The notes under the pieces are model-generated. The model was given only the letters and a program-made list of their open reading frames with translations, was not told the DNA's origin and did no database searches. Shown one piece after another: positions 11,561 to 23,287 of a DNA stretch of 64,000 nucleotides; the stretch's first letter is position 1; each line of letters opens with the position of its first letter. Source of the DNA: Prochilodus magdalenae (lineage: Eukaryota > Chordata > Actinopteri > Characiformes > Prochilodontidae); contig JAMWET010000904.1 in assembly GCA_024036415.1 (NCBI GenBank), forward strand, positions 1 to 64,000, in the 5' to 3' direction. A program made the translations under genes and the position numbers.

Positions 11561-12931
11561 GTTTCTATCTGGGTGTGTTCAATGGGTCTAATTGGCTCGT
11601 CTGACTGCAGACCTTGGTTTGAACGTTGCCGTTGCCTTTGTTGTTGTTATTGTTGGCTGTGTAGTTTGCAAGCTGCCAATTTAAAATGATGGAATGTGCA
11701 GTAATGCATAACCGATAAAGCAGCCCAGCAAATTGAACATTATAGTTGGAAAATTCTCCCACCTTACTGCTAAGGCATCAGGCTCCAATGACTTCTGGTT
11801 CCATTGCAGAAGTTCACACTTGAGATCACTCAGTATCTCGTCTCTCCAAGGGTTCATCTAATAAACTCATCCTGAGTTAACACAGTGACAGAACATCCCC
11901 TAAGAAGATGCCACGGTTCCCCCAAGTACCGAAATGGATGGAACCGTACGAAGGTTACAATCCACAGTACCGGCATGTAACAGAACCATGCTCCAGCGTT
12001 CCTCTTTAATGTTTAACAAATGCAATAAGCAGCACACAGCTTACAGAGAATGAGGGTACCATCAGTTTAGCATTCGGGTGACAGATGATAAAGAGCAAAC
12101 ATGAAAGGTAACCAATGTTTTCATATCCTGAGCCCTTAAGCGGGGTACGGGTTGCGAATGCATGTGTCTATCAAGCCTTCAAGTGCTTCCAACTGACAAT
12201 TAGTCCTAAGTTAGATGAGGAAAAGCTCCAACAGGGACTACCTGAGAGCATCTGTCTTTCCCCATCTATTAAAATCTCCTGCTTCTGGTCCTTGTGGAAC
12301 CTATTGTGCGAAAGCTTTTAACCGTAGCTTCTGAATTATGAAGGAACCTCAAACACCTGGGAGGATGTCATGCACCGCGGAAGACCGTGTTTTTTGCGCT
12401 CGGTGGATTTCGGAAAGGACTGATCTCATTCTCGCGCGCCTGTCGCTGTCAGCGTTAGGAGTTCCCATTCAGAGCTCAGTTTCTTCTCCAGCTAGGGTTG
12501 GGCAATCTTCCCTCAGCACCTGCACTCAGCAGTCTGAGAAGATCCAGGTTGCGATGATCCAAGCCACGTATGGGAAGATTGAAATCACAGTTCTCGCATT
12601 GGAGTCGGCTCACGCTTGGAATTATTTACACGTCCTCCGCTGAAGTGGTTTTCTTTCTGCAGAGGATACGGTTTGAGCTCTCTTCTCGTGTCTGACATTA
12701 GCAGGAGGATGCGGTAGGATCAAAAGCCTGCAGTTGGAGGGCTTGTCACCGTGTCAACCTGGTAATCTCCTGGCCCTTCCCGCAGTGGCGCAGATCACAC
12801 TCCTTCAAAACAGTCAATGTGGCTTTACTGTGAAATCGTGCCATGAAACAGGCAGCTTCCTGTTAACTCTTCACTACCAGAGCAAATGAGTGGCTAGGAC
12901 CTACCTCTTAATCCTTAATCCTCCTAATCAG

Positions 12932-12936
<5 letters not shown>
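11561..12936. other. Non-coding, no recognised feature
   Basis: Contains a 101-codon plus frame (12338-12643) without recognisable domains. No repeat family was identified. Confidence 0.45.
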
Positions 12937-12979
<43 letters not shown>

Positions 12980-13022
12980 TTTCTCTCTCTCTTTCCTTCT
13001 TTCTCTCTTTCTTTCCTCTTCT
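12937..13022. repeat. (CT)n microsatellite and CT-rich tail
   Basis: About 20 uninterrupted CT units to 12976, then an imperfect CTTT/CTCT tract, giving strong strand asymmetry. Confidence 0.95.
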
Positions 13023-13054
13023 TTGTTAAGCACTGGAATGACATTTCTCCGGAA

Positions 13055-13564
13055 CAATCACATCACAACCCCCAGAGCAGCTAGAGGCACCTGAGCATCA
13101 GTGCCACTGTGGGTCTCCTGCCCTGTTTCATCACCCAGCATGACAACAGCCTCTACACTGACCAGCGTCTGGCTCTGACCATGAACTCTATCTATGGGTC
13201 GGCTTCACCTGTGCAGTTACTCCGTCCTGGACTAATCAGACTGGATCTAATCAGACTGGATCTAATAGATGCTCTAAGCTCCTCCTCCTGTTAGTTCTGT
13301 CTTTCTCTTCATCTGGGTACGACCTGAGGAGGTTGGGTTCCACCCTTGAGCCTGGTTCCTCTCGAGGTTTCTTCCTTACTCAAGGGAGTTTTTCCTCACC
13401 ACTGTTGCCTCTGGCTTGCTCAAGTGGGGCTTGGACCTGGCCCCCACCCCCCACCCTTATGTCTGTACACTAACTTTGTGGGGTTGATTTTCTGTGAAGC
13501 TGCTTTGAGACAACGTGGTTGTAAAGAGCGCTATACAAATAAACATTGATTGATTGATTGATAG
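13055..13564 (+). mobile_element. 3' end of a LINE (L2/CR1-like), ending (TGAT)n
   Basis: The terminal 260 bp carry landmarks of a widespread teleost LINE tail: ctggttcctctcgaggtttc, gggagtttttcctcaccact, aagctgctttgagacaac and gcgctatacaaataaa, followed by four TGAT units (about 13546-13562), as L2-type elements end in short tandem repeats. The upstream part (13055-13300) is probably 3' untranslated sequence of the same element. No reverse transcriptase frame remains. Confidence 0.8.
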
Positions 13565-13796
13565 TTCTGCTTTTTGATGATGTTTATTTCACCTACTGGG
13601 GCAATCAGGCATATGACCCATCAGGATCTCAACGCTGTTTTATTGAGCTCAGACCAAAACGGTATATAGGCAGTGATTTGAAATTTGCTTCATAATACTG
13701 ATATTACCATGCTATAAACATGTAATAACAGATGAAATTTCATAACAGATTTTGGTTTGGTTTCTTCATTTCACCCAACTTCCTTTTTTCAGAATT

Positions 13797-14063
13797 GTCT
13801 TTCACTTTTAACCCATCCGTGAAGTGAACACCCATACACACACACACTAGTGATCACACACACACTAGTGATCACACACACACTAGGTGGCAGTAAGCAC
13901 ACTTGCCCGGAGTGATGGACAGCCCTATCCATGGCACCGAGGGAGCAGTTGGGGGTTAGGTGCCTTGATCAAGGGCACATCAATCGTTATTGTCGGTTCA
14001 GGGAATCGAACCAGAAACCTTCCGGCCACAGGGCTGGTTCCCTAACCTCCAGCCCATGACTGA
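13797..14063 (-). mobile_element. SINE family B (V-SINE-like), minus strand
   Basis: Read on the minus strand: a tRNA-like head (catgggctggaggttaggg, then ggttcgattccctgaac), the central domain cttgatcaaggcacctaacc and ccaactgctccc, then ctagtgtgtgtg repeats and a cacggatgggttaaa-like tail. Other copies are at 21585, 25668 and 38690. The central block resembles the conserved core of vertebrate V-SINEs (from memory). Confidence 0.85.
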
Positions 14064-15180
14064 CCCACATGAATGGGTGAGAGCTGCTCTAAACTGATGA
14101 GCTAAATAGTCACATGTGTTGCTTTCTGAGACACATTTAAGTTGAGGTTAGGACAAAGAAATGAGGGCTTCCTTCTAAGAAGAGAAGGATAAGGAGTCTA
14201 CAAAAGAAAGTGGAAACAGACTTATAGGAAGGTAAAGTCCTCAGACATGAGAGCCCATGGCGCTAGCTGTGGTAGTAACACCGTGGCAGTAATAAACGTC
14301 AGACTCACTTCAGAGTTCTCCTTCTCCCCTGCGGACCGAGCACAGCTGCCTCCACCTGCTGAGCATCTTCCCTCTCTTCCCCCTCCCGTCTCCTTCATTT
14401 TAGAAGCATACCTGTGAATATCCCAGAACATCCCGTAGGCCGTAATTAGCTCCATCAACCAGGACTCTAAATCAGAAGGCGGAGGGGGGTGGGGGGGCTC
14501 TGACTGTGCAGCACATGAACGCTATATTTTTCCACTTTCTGCTCATATTTTTTTTTTCCCCAAGCAGACTGCATCTGCCACTACGGACAAAGGAGTCAGA
14601 GGGATTACAGTGAACGCTAATGACAGCAGTCGTGAAAACACAGACCCGCTCCATATTGGAAGGGTCGGTGTGTTTGCACCCTGACAGATGGGCTGGAAAG
14701 CGGGAGCTTCTGAGTTATTCATGTTGAGGCGGAGTGTACAGGCACTCTGTTTCAGACTAAAAATTCCACCCGGTCCCCTGAAAATAAATGAAAAAGAATA
14801 AGTTGGGTAACTTTTGATAAATTGAGGCCAGAAATGAAATGGAAGTTGTTTTTTTTTGTAAGTCTATGAGGCTTACTGTATAAGCAGGTAGCATTGGTGT
14901 TATTTGCTTATAAAGTAAGATTTGGGAAAAGTAGGAAAAGTGGGATGTTACTAGAGCCATATTCATGCTGGAATAGTTTGAACCAGGGGATATCCAGTAA
15001 TGGAATTTGTGAATTATCCAAATGACCAATTTGTATGGGATAGAGGAGAACCGTAATCTCCTCAAATAGCTCAGATTGAATTATAATCACGCGGATGTAG
15101 CCTTCCATTATGTGACAGGCACCACACATCCGAACAATAACAGGATAAGAGACTAAATGGCAAATATAGTGCAAAAAATA
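14064..15180. other. Non-coding, no recognised feature
   Basis: Contains a short G-rich tract near 14481-14500 and frames of up to 102 codons without domains. Nothing else recognised. Confidence 0.45.
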
Positions 15181-15725
15181 GGGGCATTGGTTGATTCAGT
15201 GTGGGGGGTCATGCCCACCATCAGTGGCAATACTGGTGCATAACTACAACATATGGGAGGGCATATACAGGGTCGGCCATTTATATGGATACACATAAAT
15301 AAAATGGGAATGGTTGGTGATATTAACTTCCTGTTTGTGGCACATTAGTATATGGGAGGGGGGAAAACTTTTCAAGATGGGTGGTGACCACGGCGGCCAT
15401 TTTGAAGTCGGCCATTTTGGATCCAACTTTAGTTTTTTCAGTGGGAAGAATTGTGTATCTTTTGGGGACTGGTCAACATACCAACAATGCCCAACAACAC
15501 AGAGAACATGTTACCTTGCAAGAGGACCTGTAGAGAGATTTCATTTTCCTCCTTCTTGCATGTCAGCCGTCGCCAGAAACAGTCTGGATATCAAGAGTCT
15601 TGTCATGAACTTGAGGATTAAGGAATTGGACCAAATCAAGCTCCATTTCAGCGGTTTGCCAAAACACAGAGGCACCTTTCCCATTACCTGGGCTTGCTGT
15701 TTAATTACTGAGGTGTTGATATGAA
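15181..15725 (+). repeat. Probable dispersed DNA-transposon-like repeat
   Basis: The segment ggtcggccatttatatgg through gaccacggcggccatttt and gtcggccattttggatcc is remembered as a very common teleost repeat of unclear class. A 136-codon plus frame (15314-15724) runs through it, but no domain can be recognised. Confidence 0.5.
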
Positions 15726-16153
15726 CTGAAATACTATTTATGAATATGAATTTGGTAGCTGTTCATGGAACCACTCAATATGCTGTGCAAATAAGTGTTG
15801 GTACAAGTGAAGGGGGCGACATAGAGCTGACAAAAATCAACACACCTCATGGACAGAAACTAGGAGTGGCCAAATAATCATTTGCTCTTAAAAAGAAGGA
15901 GTGCACTGCTGAGCTCAGCAACACCAAAAAGCCGTAGAAGATGGCTGAAGTGGATGATCACAGAGTTCTCTACCTGGTGAAGATAACTAGTCAGGTAGAG
16001 TCTAGTAGAGGCTGTTGTATGATTGCCAAGAGAGGATTCACTCATCACATCACTCAGCAGAACACCCTCCAAACCCACCTGCACCCCACCGAAATCCCCA
16101 AATAATAAGACTGAAGTAATGTTTCTCAGTATGTTATCAGGCCGCCGTGTTTG
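15726..16153. other. Non-coding spacer
   Basis: Nothing recognised between the repeat on the left and the Tc1 remnant on the right. Confidence 0.45.
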
Positions 16154-16580
16154 CTAACACAACAAGACGTCCGGCATGGAGTTGTAGAGGTTCCTAATGT
16201 CCTGTGATAATCCATTACACGGCTTGAATGTTCTCACACAGTTTCTGCAGATGGTGCCGAAGTGTAGGAGGAGGAGTGCCACCAGGCCTTCTGGACATGT
16301 GACATGTTGTCTTGGCGCTGACCCCGGTGCCTCCACACACAGACTCGTTGGTGATCTCCAATAAATGCTGGACTCATAACTGATTAAGACCTGCTGCCTT
16401 TGTGAGTCACTCCATGACAGCCTGGCATGACACCATTGGTGACTTTGCAGCCATCTGCCAATGGTGCTGGCACGAACAGGATGACTCATGAACGGCATCA
16501 GTGCTCGCTGAATATCCGCCATCATGGGTGGGGGATCAGTCTGGTACAGCGATAAGGCCCGTCCTTGATTATGTCACATG
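16154..16580 (-). pseudogene. Tc1/mariner transposase remnant, internally deleted
   Basis: A 123-codon minus frame (16154-16525) contains WCHARLSWSDSQRQQV followed by ISYESS where the family has FSDES, so the catalytic Asp is Tyr. The C-terminal motif DIRNLYNSMP follows only about 65 codons later, whereas roughly 170-200 residues normally intervene. The second catalytic Asp region is gone. The copy is related to those at 7885 and 23288. Confidence 0.75.
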
Positions 16581-16802
16581 TACGGCCGAGCGTGAACCTT
16601 GTGTATCTAACAGTGTCAAACCCTCATGTCGGTTAATTTCTATTAGATGCAATTACTAGTTCAACTGTTCTTTGACTATGACTGTGTATGTATGAGTATA
16701 TAGCTTATTTTATGGAAATAATTCATAATTGTATTAAAGCATCTCTACCAAACATGATGTTTTTGGACTGATGCGAGTGAATAATTACTTGCCTAGGTCA
16801 TA

Positions 16803-17015
16803 GGTTGGTGTAGCTCAGTGGGTAACACCACTACACAGGGTGCCACCTCTACATGTGGGAGACTGGGGTTCGAATCCCAGTCTGGGTGACTATGCTCTGC
16901 TACACCAATAAGAGTCCTTGGGCAAGACTCCTAACACCACATTGGCCCACCTGTAATCATTAACCTTGTAAGTCGCTCTGGATAAGAGCGTCAGCTAAAT
17001 GCCGTAAATGTAAAT
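16803..17015 (+). mobile_element. Full-length tRNA-derived SINE (family A)
   Basis: A-box-like ggtgtagctcagtgggtaa and B-box ggttcgaatcccag form the tRNA-like head; the body contains caataagagtccttgggcaa. The tail, gtaagtcgctctggataaga followed by gcgtcagctaaatgccgtaa, is the teleost L2-type tail found on V-SINE/HAmo-like elements. This is the most complete of the family A copies. The tRNA-like part has no cloverleaf good enough for a functional tRNA. Confidence 0.92.
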
Positions 17016-17272
17016 AATCCCCAGAATGGATCTTTCTTTACAGAAGCATTTTTGGGGGACAGCAGGGAGACCGACGTACCTTATCCGTATCGGGAGGATC
17101 CACCGGTGGGGAGAAAGGGGGGAGGTCTATTCCACATCTAATACTCTATGGGAGGAGAAAAGAGATAATGCAGTGGTTATATGTTAATGGGCCCAGACGA
17201 TGTATATACTGGTGACGGTTTAACCTAGGTTGTTTGTATTTAGCGCTGTAATCTATTCCATGTGGAACCACA
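17016..17272. other. Non-coding spacer
   Basis: Nothing recognised beyond G-rich stretches near 17110-17150. Confidence 0.45.
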
Positions 17273-17692
17273 CTGTCGTAACCCCATGGTGGGGAATGGG
17301 ATCTCCGAAGGCGGGGCTTTGGGTTTAAAACCTGGGGGTTCCCAAGAGAGAGGGCTTCTTCCCCCCATGATGCCATTTGTCTGCAAAACACTAGCTGCTG
17401 GTAGTGTATAGAGTAAGGGTATGGAGGAAGTTATAAAGGGAGTTGGGACACAGCCTCGTAGCTACTCCCCATTTTATGGCTAAGCCTGACAATTAGCCTG
17501 CACTGTAAATACTTTATTTTCCATTTTGTGCTGTTTTTGCTTTTTGTTTTTCCCACATTGGGTAAATAAACCTCTTGTCTGTGCACTGGACTTTTAGTTT
17601 TGCTCATCTTATTGGTTAACTCACCCTCGCAGACCTTACCAACAAGTCACACGTAAACCCGAAATCCTCTTCACGGGGTTTAACATCTTCAC
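17273..17692 (+). repeat. Possible LTR-like segment
   Basis: Starts TGTCGTAACCCC and ends TTCACA, with AATAAA near 17565 and a T-rich stretch before it, as in Gypsy-type LTRs. No matching target duplication flanks it, so the boundaries and the class are uncertain. Confidence 0.35.
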
Positions 17693-19136
17693 AGTTCAAC
17701 CAAGAATTTTCCAAGAATCACATCAAATCATTATTTTTGGCTGTCATTGATTTTTACATTTTGTTTCCATACCACAGTGTAGTCAGACAGTCGCTGATGT
17801 GACACAAGCATGAACCATAACATATGTGGTTGAGGCTGGGGCGTGTGTATGGAGTGTGGAGGATGTTCCTGTGTTGTGAAGCGGTAAGAGGATCCTTTGG
17901 GTATGTGATAGCGCTGATCTTGGGGAATGTGCATGTTAGCCATTTCTGGGGAAAGAAAGGGTGACAGAAATAACTCTTTGAAGCGAGGCGTCGGTGCTGA
18001 CTGCTGTACTTTGGGGGATCCACATCTCATCTCACGTTTCTGTTGACCTTCAACGCATTCAAACGCGAGAAGCCACAGGGGCCTCCTCTCATAGAGGAAA
18101 TGCAGCAGAGCTAGCAAAGAGACGGGGAAGCAAAGATGGGTGATATGACAATATATGCTGGTGATAAATAACTTCACTGTAGGATTTTCTGGATATACTA
18201 TGAAATAAAGGAGGCAAAAATGATACGTTGCGCTGAAGCTTTAGTTCCTGACTCATTAATCTTGTTTACCTTTAGCAGGAAGTAGATTGTTCACTCATAG
18301 AACCCTTTACCCAACCCTTTTCTCTTTCGTATAGTCAGAACTTCTGGAAAGCTGGACAACACCACCACAAAATGGCTCCTGTGACTATTCATGACCTCGT
18401 TAGTGATTGGTCAACACTGGCCAACTGTCATTGTTCCTCCTGGTTCTTGCTAGAACCATGAAGGATCTTTAAATCTTAAAAAAGTTCCTTCACAATTTTA
18501 TCTCACTTCTGTCAAAATGTTCTCAATGAAAACCATCACATGTGCTTCATCTATGGTATAACGTAACAGTCCTGATGCCACCCAAAATGACCAAAATTGA
18601 ACACCAGCTCAAAAACAATGGTAACAGATCCAGAGCATTGTGGGTAACACGTTTAGGCATGTTGGCACTTTCCATACCCTTTCCGATCATCTCTTCACTG
18701 GAATGGTTGAAGGCTGTAGTTCCTATGTGCCAGCTTATCAATCAAATGATCCATTCCACCTTAAATGCTACAGCTTGTATGGCCACCAGGAGACGGCAGA
18801 GGGGTGGCAGCTCTTATCACACCATATTCATGGAGTTCTGAACAGGCATCTGATGTTCACCTGGAAATAAGGCTGAAACTGGCTTCCTAATAAACTTTCC
18901 GGTTCCACCTTAAATATCATGCCACTTTTTTTAAGCTGGAACATAAAATTTACAAAACGAGCTACAGAACAGGGAGACAGTTGTAGCAGTCACAGCTTTA
19001 AGAAGGACAGCTGGACAACTTAAATTCAACAATAATAAAGAATTTTACTCTGGTCAGTTTCTCAAACCTCAGAGAATATCAAGGCACTGAGCAAATTGTA
19101 TGAAACTTACTTTGTGTTGCTGTTGAGGTATCACAT
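17693..19136. other. Non-coding, no recognised feature
   Basis: Two overlapping minus frames (to 148 codons, 17731-18177) show no recognisable domain; composition and overlap suggest chance. Confidence 0.45.
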
Positions 19137-19226
19137 TTGTCCTGCTAGACCTGCCCTAGACAACTGTAAGTGCTAATGTTGTGACCTGAAAGGATCCAGG
19201 AGTTGACAACTGATTAGCCACAAAGG
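19137..19226 (+). repeat. Dispersed repeat Z, copy 1
   Basis: Near-identical to 20982-21070: gtcctgctagacctgcccta, gtaagtgctaatgttgtgac and ctgaaaggatccagga are shared, with only a few mismatches over about 88 bp. Confidence 0.88.
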
Positions 19227-20981
19227 TTGAGGTTCACATTTTCGGCTTGGGTCAGCCTATTAGAGCAGAGCTCATCAAAATATTCATGAGCTCAACATAC
19301 AAAATAAAACAAGGCTTGTTTCATTCTAGTGCCATTTTTCACCCGGACCAAAGTCACATACATGTATCATCTATGTAGACATCCGGGAACAATTTAAACT
19401 AGAAAAGTACATTCCCTGGAGAAAATGACCAAGGTGTTGCTAGCCAGATGCTATTGCATGAGGGCTGTTTAGTGAATGTTTGTTTGGGACATGCTAACTG
19501 TTTGGTAGTTGCTAGTGTCCATGGGAAGAATGAGGGATGAATAAGCAACACATAGAGGAGTGCAGATCAGTATGGCTGTTGTTCAGTTTTGAGGACCTGC
19601 CCTGGGTAAGCACAGGAAACAATAGAGTTTAGGTAGGGTTGAAAAATGAATGGGGCTCTATAGGAGGAAAGAGTGATAAGGAAAAAAAGACAAACAGACA
19701 GGTGGGGGTCACACCAAAGTTGAATTCGTGCTTGGGGGTCTACCCTAAGATAGTGGATGTAAAACTGGATCTATCCATTGATGAGAAGTACAGTAGACAG
19801 GTGTGCACTTTGCCACCTCATTGATTCTTAATGGTAAAACCATTCAGAATTGAATAGTTATTACCAAAACCATACGTCAGATCAATAAACTTTGCAGGAG
19901 CACGGCATTCCCAATCAGACCGAACATTCCAAAGCTAACACAATATTGATATCTTAAAAAGACTACAGGACGAATTTCCAAAATTCCAAAAGGAATCCCA
20001 AAAGACTTTCAATATTATTTCTATTATGTCGTCTACATATTAAAGCATTGACAGTTAACGATTTGACTTGACTATTTTCCATACGAGTGGGTTAAACAGT
20101 CTGACTGTAAAGTTTTTGCCTAATTAAACATCATTTCTGATACAATGTTTTAAGCCTTCCAGCCAAGGCGCCACTATAGGCAGGCTATCACTCAAATCTA
20201 GTGACATCAAACATCTGTCACACTCTAATTTCTCGTCCCTAGCTCCATGCCTCAGAGCTGCACGCCGGAATATTCTGTGGAGGTGTTCCTTTGCTCGCTT
20301 CTCGGCGATGCTTGTTAAAGCAATGCGGAAAGGAGTGGGCTTTGTGTCAGTGAAACGCACACACCCTGTGTTCCCTTGACCTGATAATGCCGGCTTCGAT
20401 ATCAGCACTATCAGACGCGCACGCAGCAGATGTTCACAGTCCTAATTCTGTTTACTTCACAGGAGAGGAGAGGGAATTGAGGAGGCAGTCACGCTGCCTG
20501 TACAGCAGAAACAGCTGGCGCTCCTCTCCGCCTTGCAGAGTGAAATATTAGGCAGGCGAAAAGTGCACATTTTTCTGTGTAGGCTTTGGTTATTAAGACC
20601 ATTGTTCTCCACAGAAAGTGACGAGTCTGCGAGTAACACAGCGCAAAGTAATAGGGCTGTAAAAAACAATGCTTTATTGCTTTCAACTGTAACGCTCACT
20701 CTTGATCGATAATTATACACCCAGTTCTACAATCGCAGCGGAATCCTGCATCGAAGATATTAAAACCACTGTGTGTGTTCATGGAATAATCTTTGACCGT
20801 TAGGTTGCTTGGCATCCTGTTAATGTGCTATATTTCTTTATGGAATAAAAAAAGTCCATTCAGTAGCACTTTCAGGTGTGTTGAGATGTTGGGCTACAAC
20901 CAAGCACATAGCCATGCTGTCTCCAAAGACCCCAGTGAGTATATATGTCCTCAGTTTGCTACAAGTCAGTTTGGGAATGTT
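19227..20981. other. Non-coding, no recognised feature
   Basis: No repeat family recognised. Short frames only. Confidence 0.5.
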
Positions 20982-21070
20982 CTGTCCTGCTAGACCTGCC
21001 CTAGACACCTGTAAGTGCTAATGTTGTGACCTGAAAGGATCCAGGAATCGACAACTGATTAGCCACAAAG
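20982..21070 (+). repeat. Dispersed repeat Z, copy 2
   Basis: Partner of 19137-19226 and placed immediately upstream of the LINE reverse transcriptase fragment at 21079, which may mean both belong to one composite insertion. Confidence 0.88.
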
Positions 21071-21078
21071 CAGTAAAC

Positions 21079-21277
21079 CATGCAATCATGGTGTCAGGGG
21101 AACTGCCTGCAGATCAACGCAGGAAAAACGAAAGAACTGGTGGTGGACTTCCGCAGCGCCAAACACTCTCCTCCGGTACCTGTAAACATTCAGGGAACGG
21201 ACATTGAGATAGTGAGGTCCTACAAGTACCTGGGTGTTCACCTCAACAACAAGTTGGAATGCTCCAGAGGCTGCTAG
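21079..21277 (+). pseudogene. LINE reverse transcriptase fragment (Rex1/Babar-like)
   Basis: The 65-codon frame contains WCQGNCLQINAGKTKELVVD followed by SYKYLGVHLNNKLE, the stretch just downstream of the catalytic F/YxDD box in Rex1/L2-type fish LINEs. The catalytic box itself and the rest of the enzyme are absent; homology stops at ECSRGC, where a Tc1 fragment begins. Exact clade is not certain. Confidence 0.78.
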
Positions 21278-21289
21278 GTGCTAAAGTGC

Positions 21290-21545
21290 ACAACAGCCAA
21301 CAGCCAACAGCACAGAAACTCTGCACAAGGAGCTTCATGAATTTGGTCTCCATGTTCTAAGATCACTAGGTGCAATGCCAAGCGTCAGCTGGAGGGGTGT
21401 AAAGCACACCACCACTGGACTCTGGCTGAGTGGAAACATGTTACCTGGACTGATGAGTCACATTTCTCTGATGGATAAGTCTGACTGACAACACTGCCCA
21501 CCAGAACGCATAACATCAGCAGTCTGGGTACTGTCTGAACTTCAC
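21290..21545 (+). pseudogene. Tc1/mariner transposase fragment
   Basis: Contains agcgtcagctggaggggtgt, aaagcacacc and ggactgatgagtcacatttc. The last encodes WTDESHFS, the first catalytic Asp of the DDE domain in its usual context. Flanking transposase and both TIRs are missing; it directly follows the LINE fragment. Confidence 0.78.
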
Positions 21546-21584
21546 ACCCGTGTGTCTTACAAGGAACCCAGAGACCACAGCATT

Positions 21585-21735
21585 GGCGGTCATGGGCTGG
21601 AGGTTAGAGAACCAGCCTCGTGACCAGTTGGTTGCCAGCTTGATCCACTGAATCCACCAAATACGACTGACCTCCAGCAGCTCCTCAGGTGCCATGCATG
21701 TGTGTGTTTCATTGCACTGATGGGTTAAAGGGAAT
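21585..21735 (+). mobile_element. SINE family B, degenerate copy
   Basis: The head ggtcatgggctggaggttag aga and the tail-like cactgatgggttaaaggg are present; the central domain is reduced or deleted relative to the copies at 25668 and 38690. Confidence 0.6.
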
Positions 21736-21761
21736 AAGAGGTCAAACTCCTGTATGTGTAA

Positions 21762-22457
21762 CCACTTACCACATAGGTGCACCTTGTAGTTCCACAGTTA
21801 CAGACTGTAGGCCATCTGCTTCTCTGCGTACATTGTTATTCCCACATCACCATTTCTTTTTCAATGGTCAGGACCACCACAGAGCAGGTATTATGTAGAT
21901 GGTGGATCATTCCCAGCACTGCTGTGACACTTATGTGGTGGTGGTGTGTTAGTGTGTGTGGTGCTGGTGTGAGTGGATCAGACACACCAGTGTTGCTGGA
22001 GAGTTCTCACCCCTTAGTGTCAATGCTGGGCTCAGAATTGTCCACCAACCAAAACTATCCAGCCAACAGCATCCTGGGGGCAGCATCACTGATGAAGGAC
22101 TAGAGGATGACCAACACTGCACTCTGCAGCAGCAGATAGGTTATTGTCTCTGGCTGTACATCTACAAGGTGGACCAGCAAGGTAGGAGTGTCTAATAAAG
22201 TGGACAGTGAGTGGACCCAGTGTCTAAACACTCCAGCAGCACTGCTGTGTCTGATCCCCTCACACCAGCCCAACACACACTAACACACCACCATCATGTC
22301 AGTCCCACTATGCACATAATACCTGCTCTCTGGTGGTCCTGTGGTGGTCCTGACTGTTAAAGAACAGGGTAAAAGGGACATAGCAAAGTATATGGAGAAA
22401 CAGATGGACTACAGTCTGTAACTGTAGAACTACAAAGTGCTCCTATATGGTAATTGG
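21762..22457. mobile_element. Foldback element with arms of about 240 bp
   Basis: The outer left arm (ccacttacc..., agttacagactgta, aggaccaccacagagcaggt, tggtggtgtgttagtgtgtg) is repeated inverted at the right (…ttacagtctg t in reverse order, cacactaacacaccaccat, acctgctctctggtggtc). Arms run about 21762-22005 and 22215-22457 around a 200-bp centre. No coding capacity. From memory this resembles a widespread teleost foldback or hAT-type non-autonomous repeat; its class is uncertain. Confidence 0.85.
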
Positions 22458-23287
22458 AGCTGATCAAATGAACAGTGAGTGTAGATACAGGGAGGTGGGT
22501 TTATTGCTATGGCTGATGGAGCAAATCATAATCCATATTTCTTCATATTCACTTGTTTTTGTTTCTATCATTCCCACTGTGGCCCATAGGATCCTTGTTC
22601 CAGCGCTGGCATCATCTCTGAGTAGGAAGGAAGCTCTCTGACAAGACTGTTTAATATACGCAACCCACATCACGTCCTTAGCCTCCACACAGGCAGCCGG
22701 GCTTTGATAGTTTTTCTACCATGTTCTCAGAAGAGCTCTGGCTGAAATTACACTAATCAGAAGATGAACGGAGCTGCTCCTTTCTTTTAAGTGCCTGCGA
22801 TATTATTTCACAGAGGGAGAGAGGAAAAAGAAAAAGCACTCATAAGGACCGCTTCGACTCGCCATACCGAGTGCAGATGTTGGCGCATTGTTACAGTCGC
22901 ATTTCGGTCTAATTAACAGTCATCATTCTGCTATTTGCCGAGGTTTCTATGGTAACAAAGGGAAACAGAAAAGTGGGCCTATCACATGCACGGCAGGATT
23001 TCAAGTCGTGCGTAAGCTCAGGTAGGAAACGGAGCTTAGAGCTCAACCTGACACGGTTAGATGTTTATATCAGCTGATATCTTTCTCAGGGTAAAAGTAA
23101 TTTGACTGACACACAGAAACGGGCAGAATGAGCCTGATATTAATGTTGGGAAATATAAATTTGGATTTTTGCCAAAGATCAGTTAAAAAACAGCCCTTTT
23201 CTGAATGTTATCATTAGGTTTATACAGTATATTAGGTTTATATATTTATATATGTTACATATATAAACATATATGTGTGTTTATTTA
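22458..23287. other. Single-copy-looking non-coding stretch
   Basis: Repeat-poor. The part from about 22780 to 23060 is compositionally balanced and includes gtctaattaacagtc (homeodomain-type core) and an RFX-like palindrome at 22943-22956. It is a candidate conserved non-coding element, but conservation cannot be tested here. Confidence 0.4.
22943..22956. promoter_or_regulatory. X-box (RFX)-like palindrome
   Basis: gtttctatggtaac matches the RFX consensus GTTGCCATGGCAAC at 11 of 14 positions with palindromic symmetry partly kept. Single sites of this kind occur by chance; there is no independent evidence of function. Confidence 0.25.

Noticed and set aside
15314..15724. 136-codon frame as a host gene
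   Set aside because: It starts inside a segment remembered as a common teleost repeat and shows no domain; treated as part of the repeat.
16803..16880. Possible functional tRNA gene
   Set aside because: The A and B boxes belong to a SINE head: the SINE body and tail follow directly, the same unit recurs elsewhere, and no complete cloverleaf with acceptor stem could be drawn.
17731..18177. 148-codon minus-strand frame
   Set aside because: No domain recognised, and a second overlapping minus frame of similar quality suggests chance.
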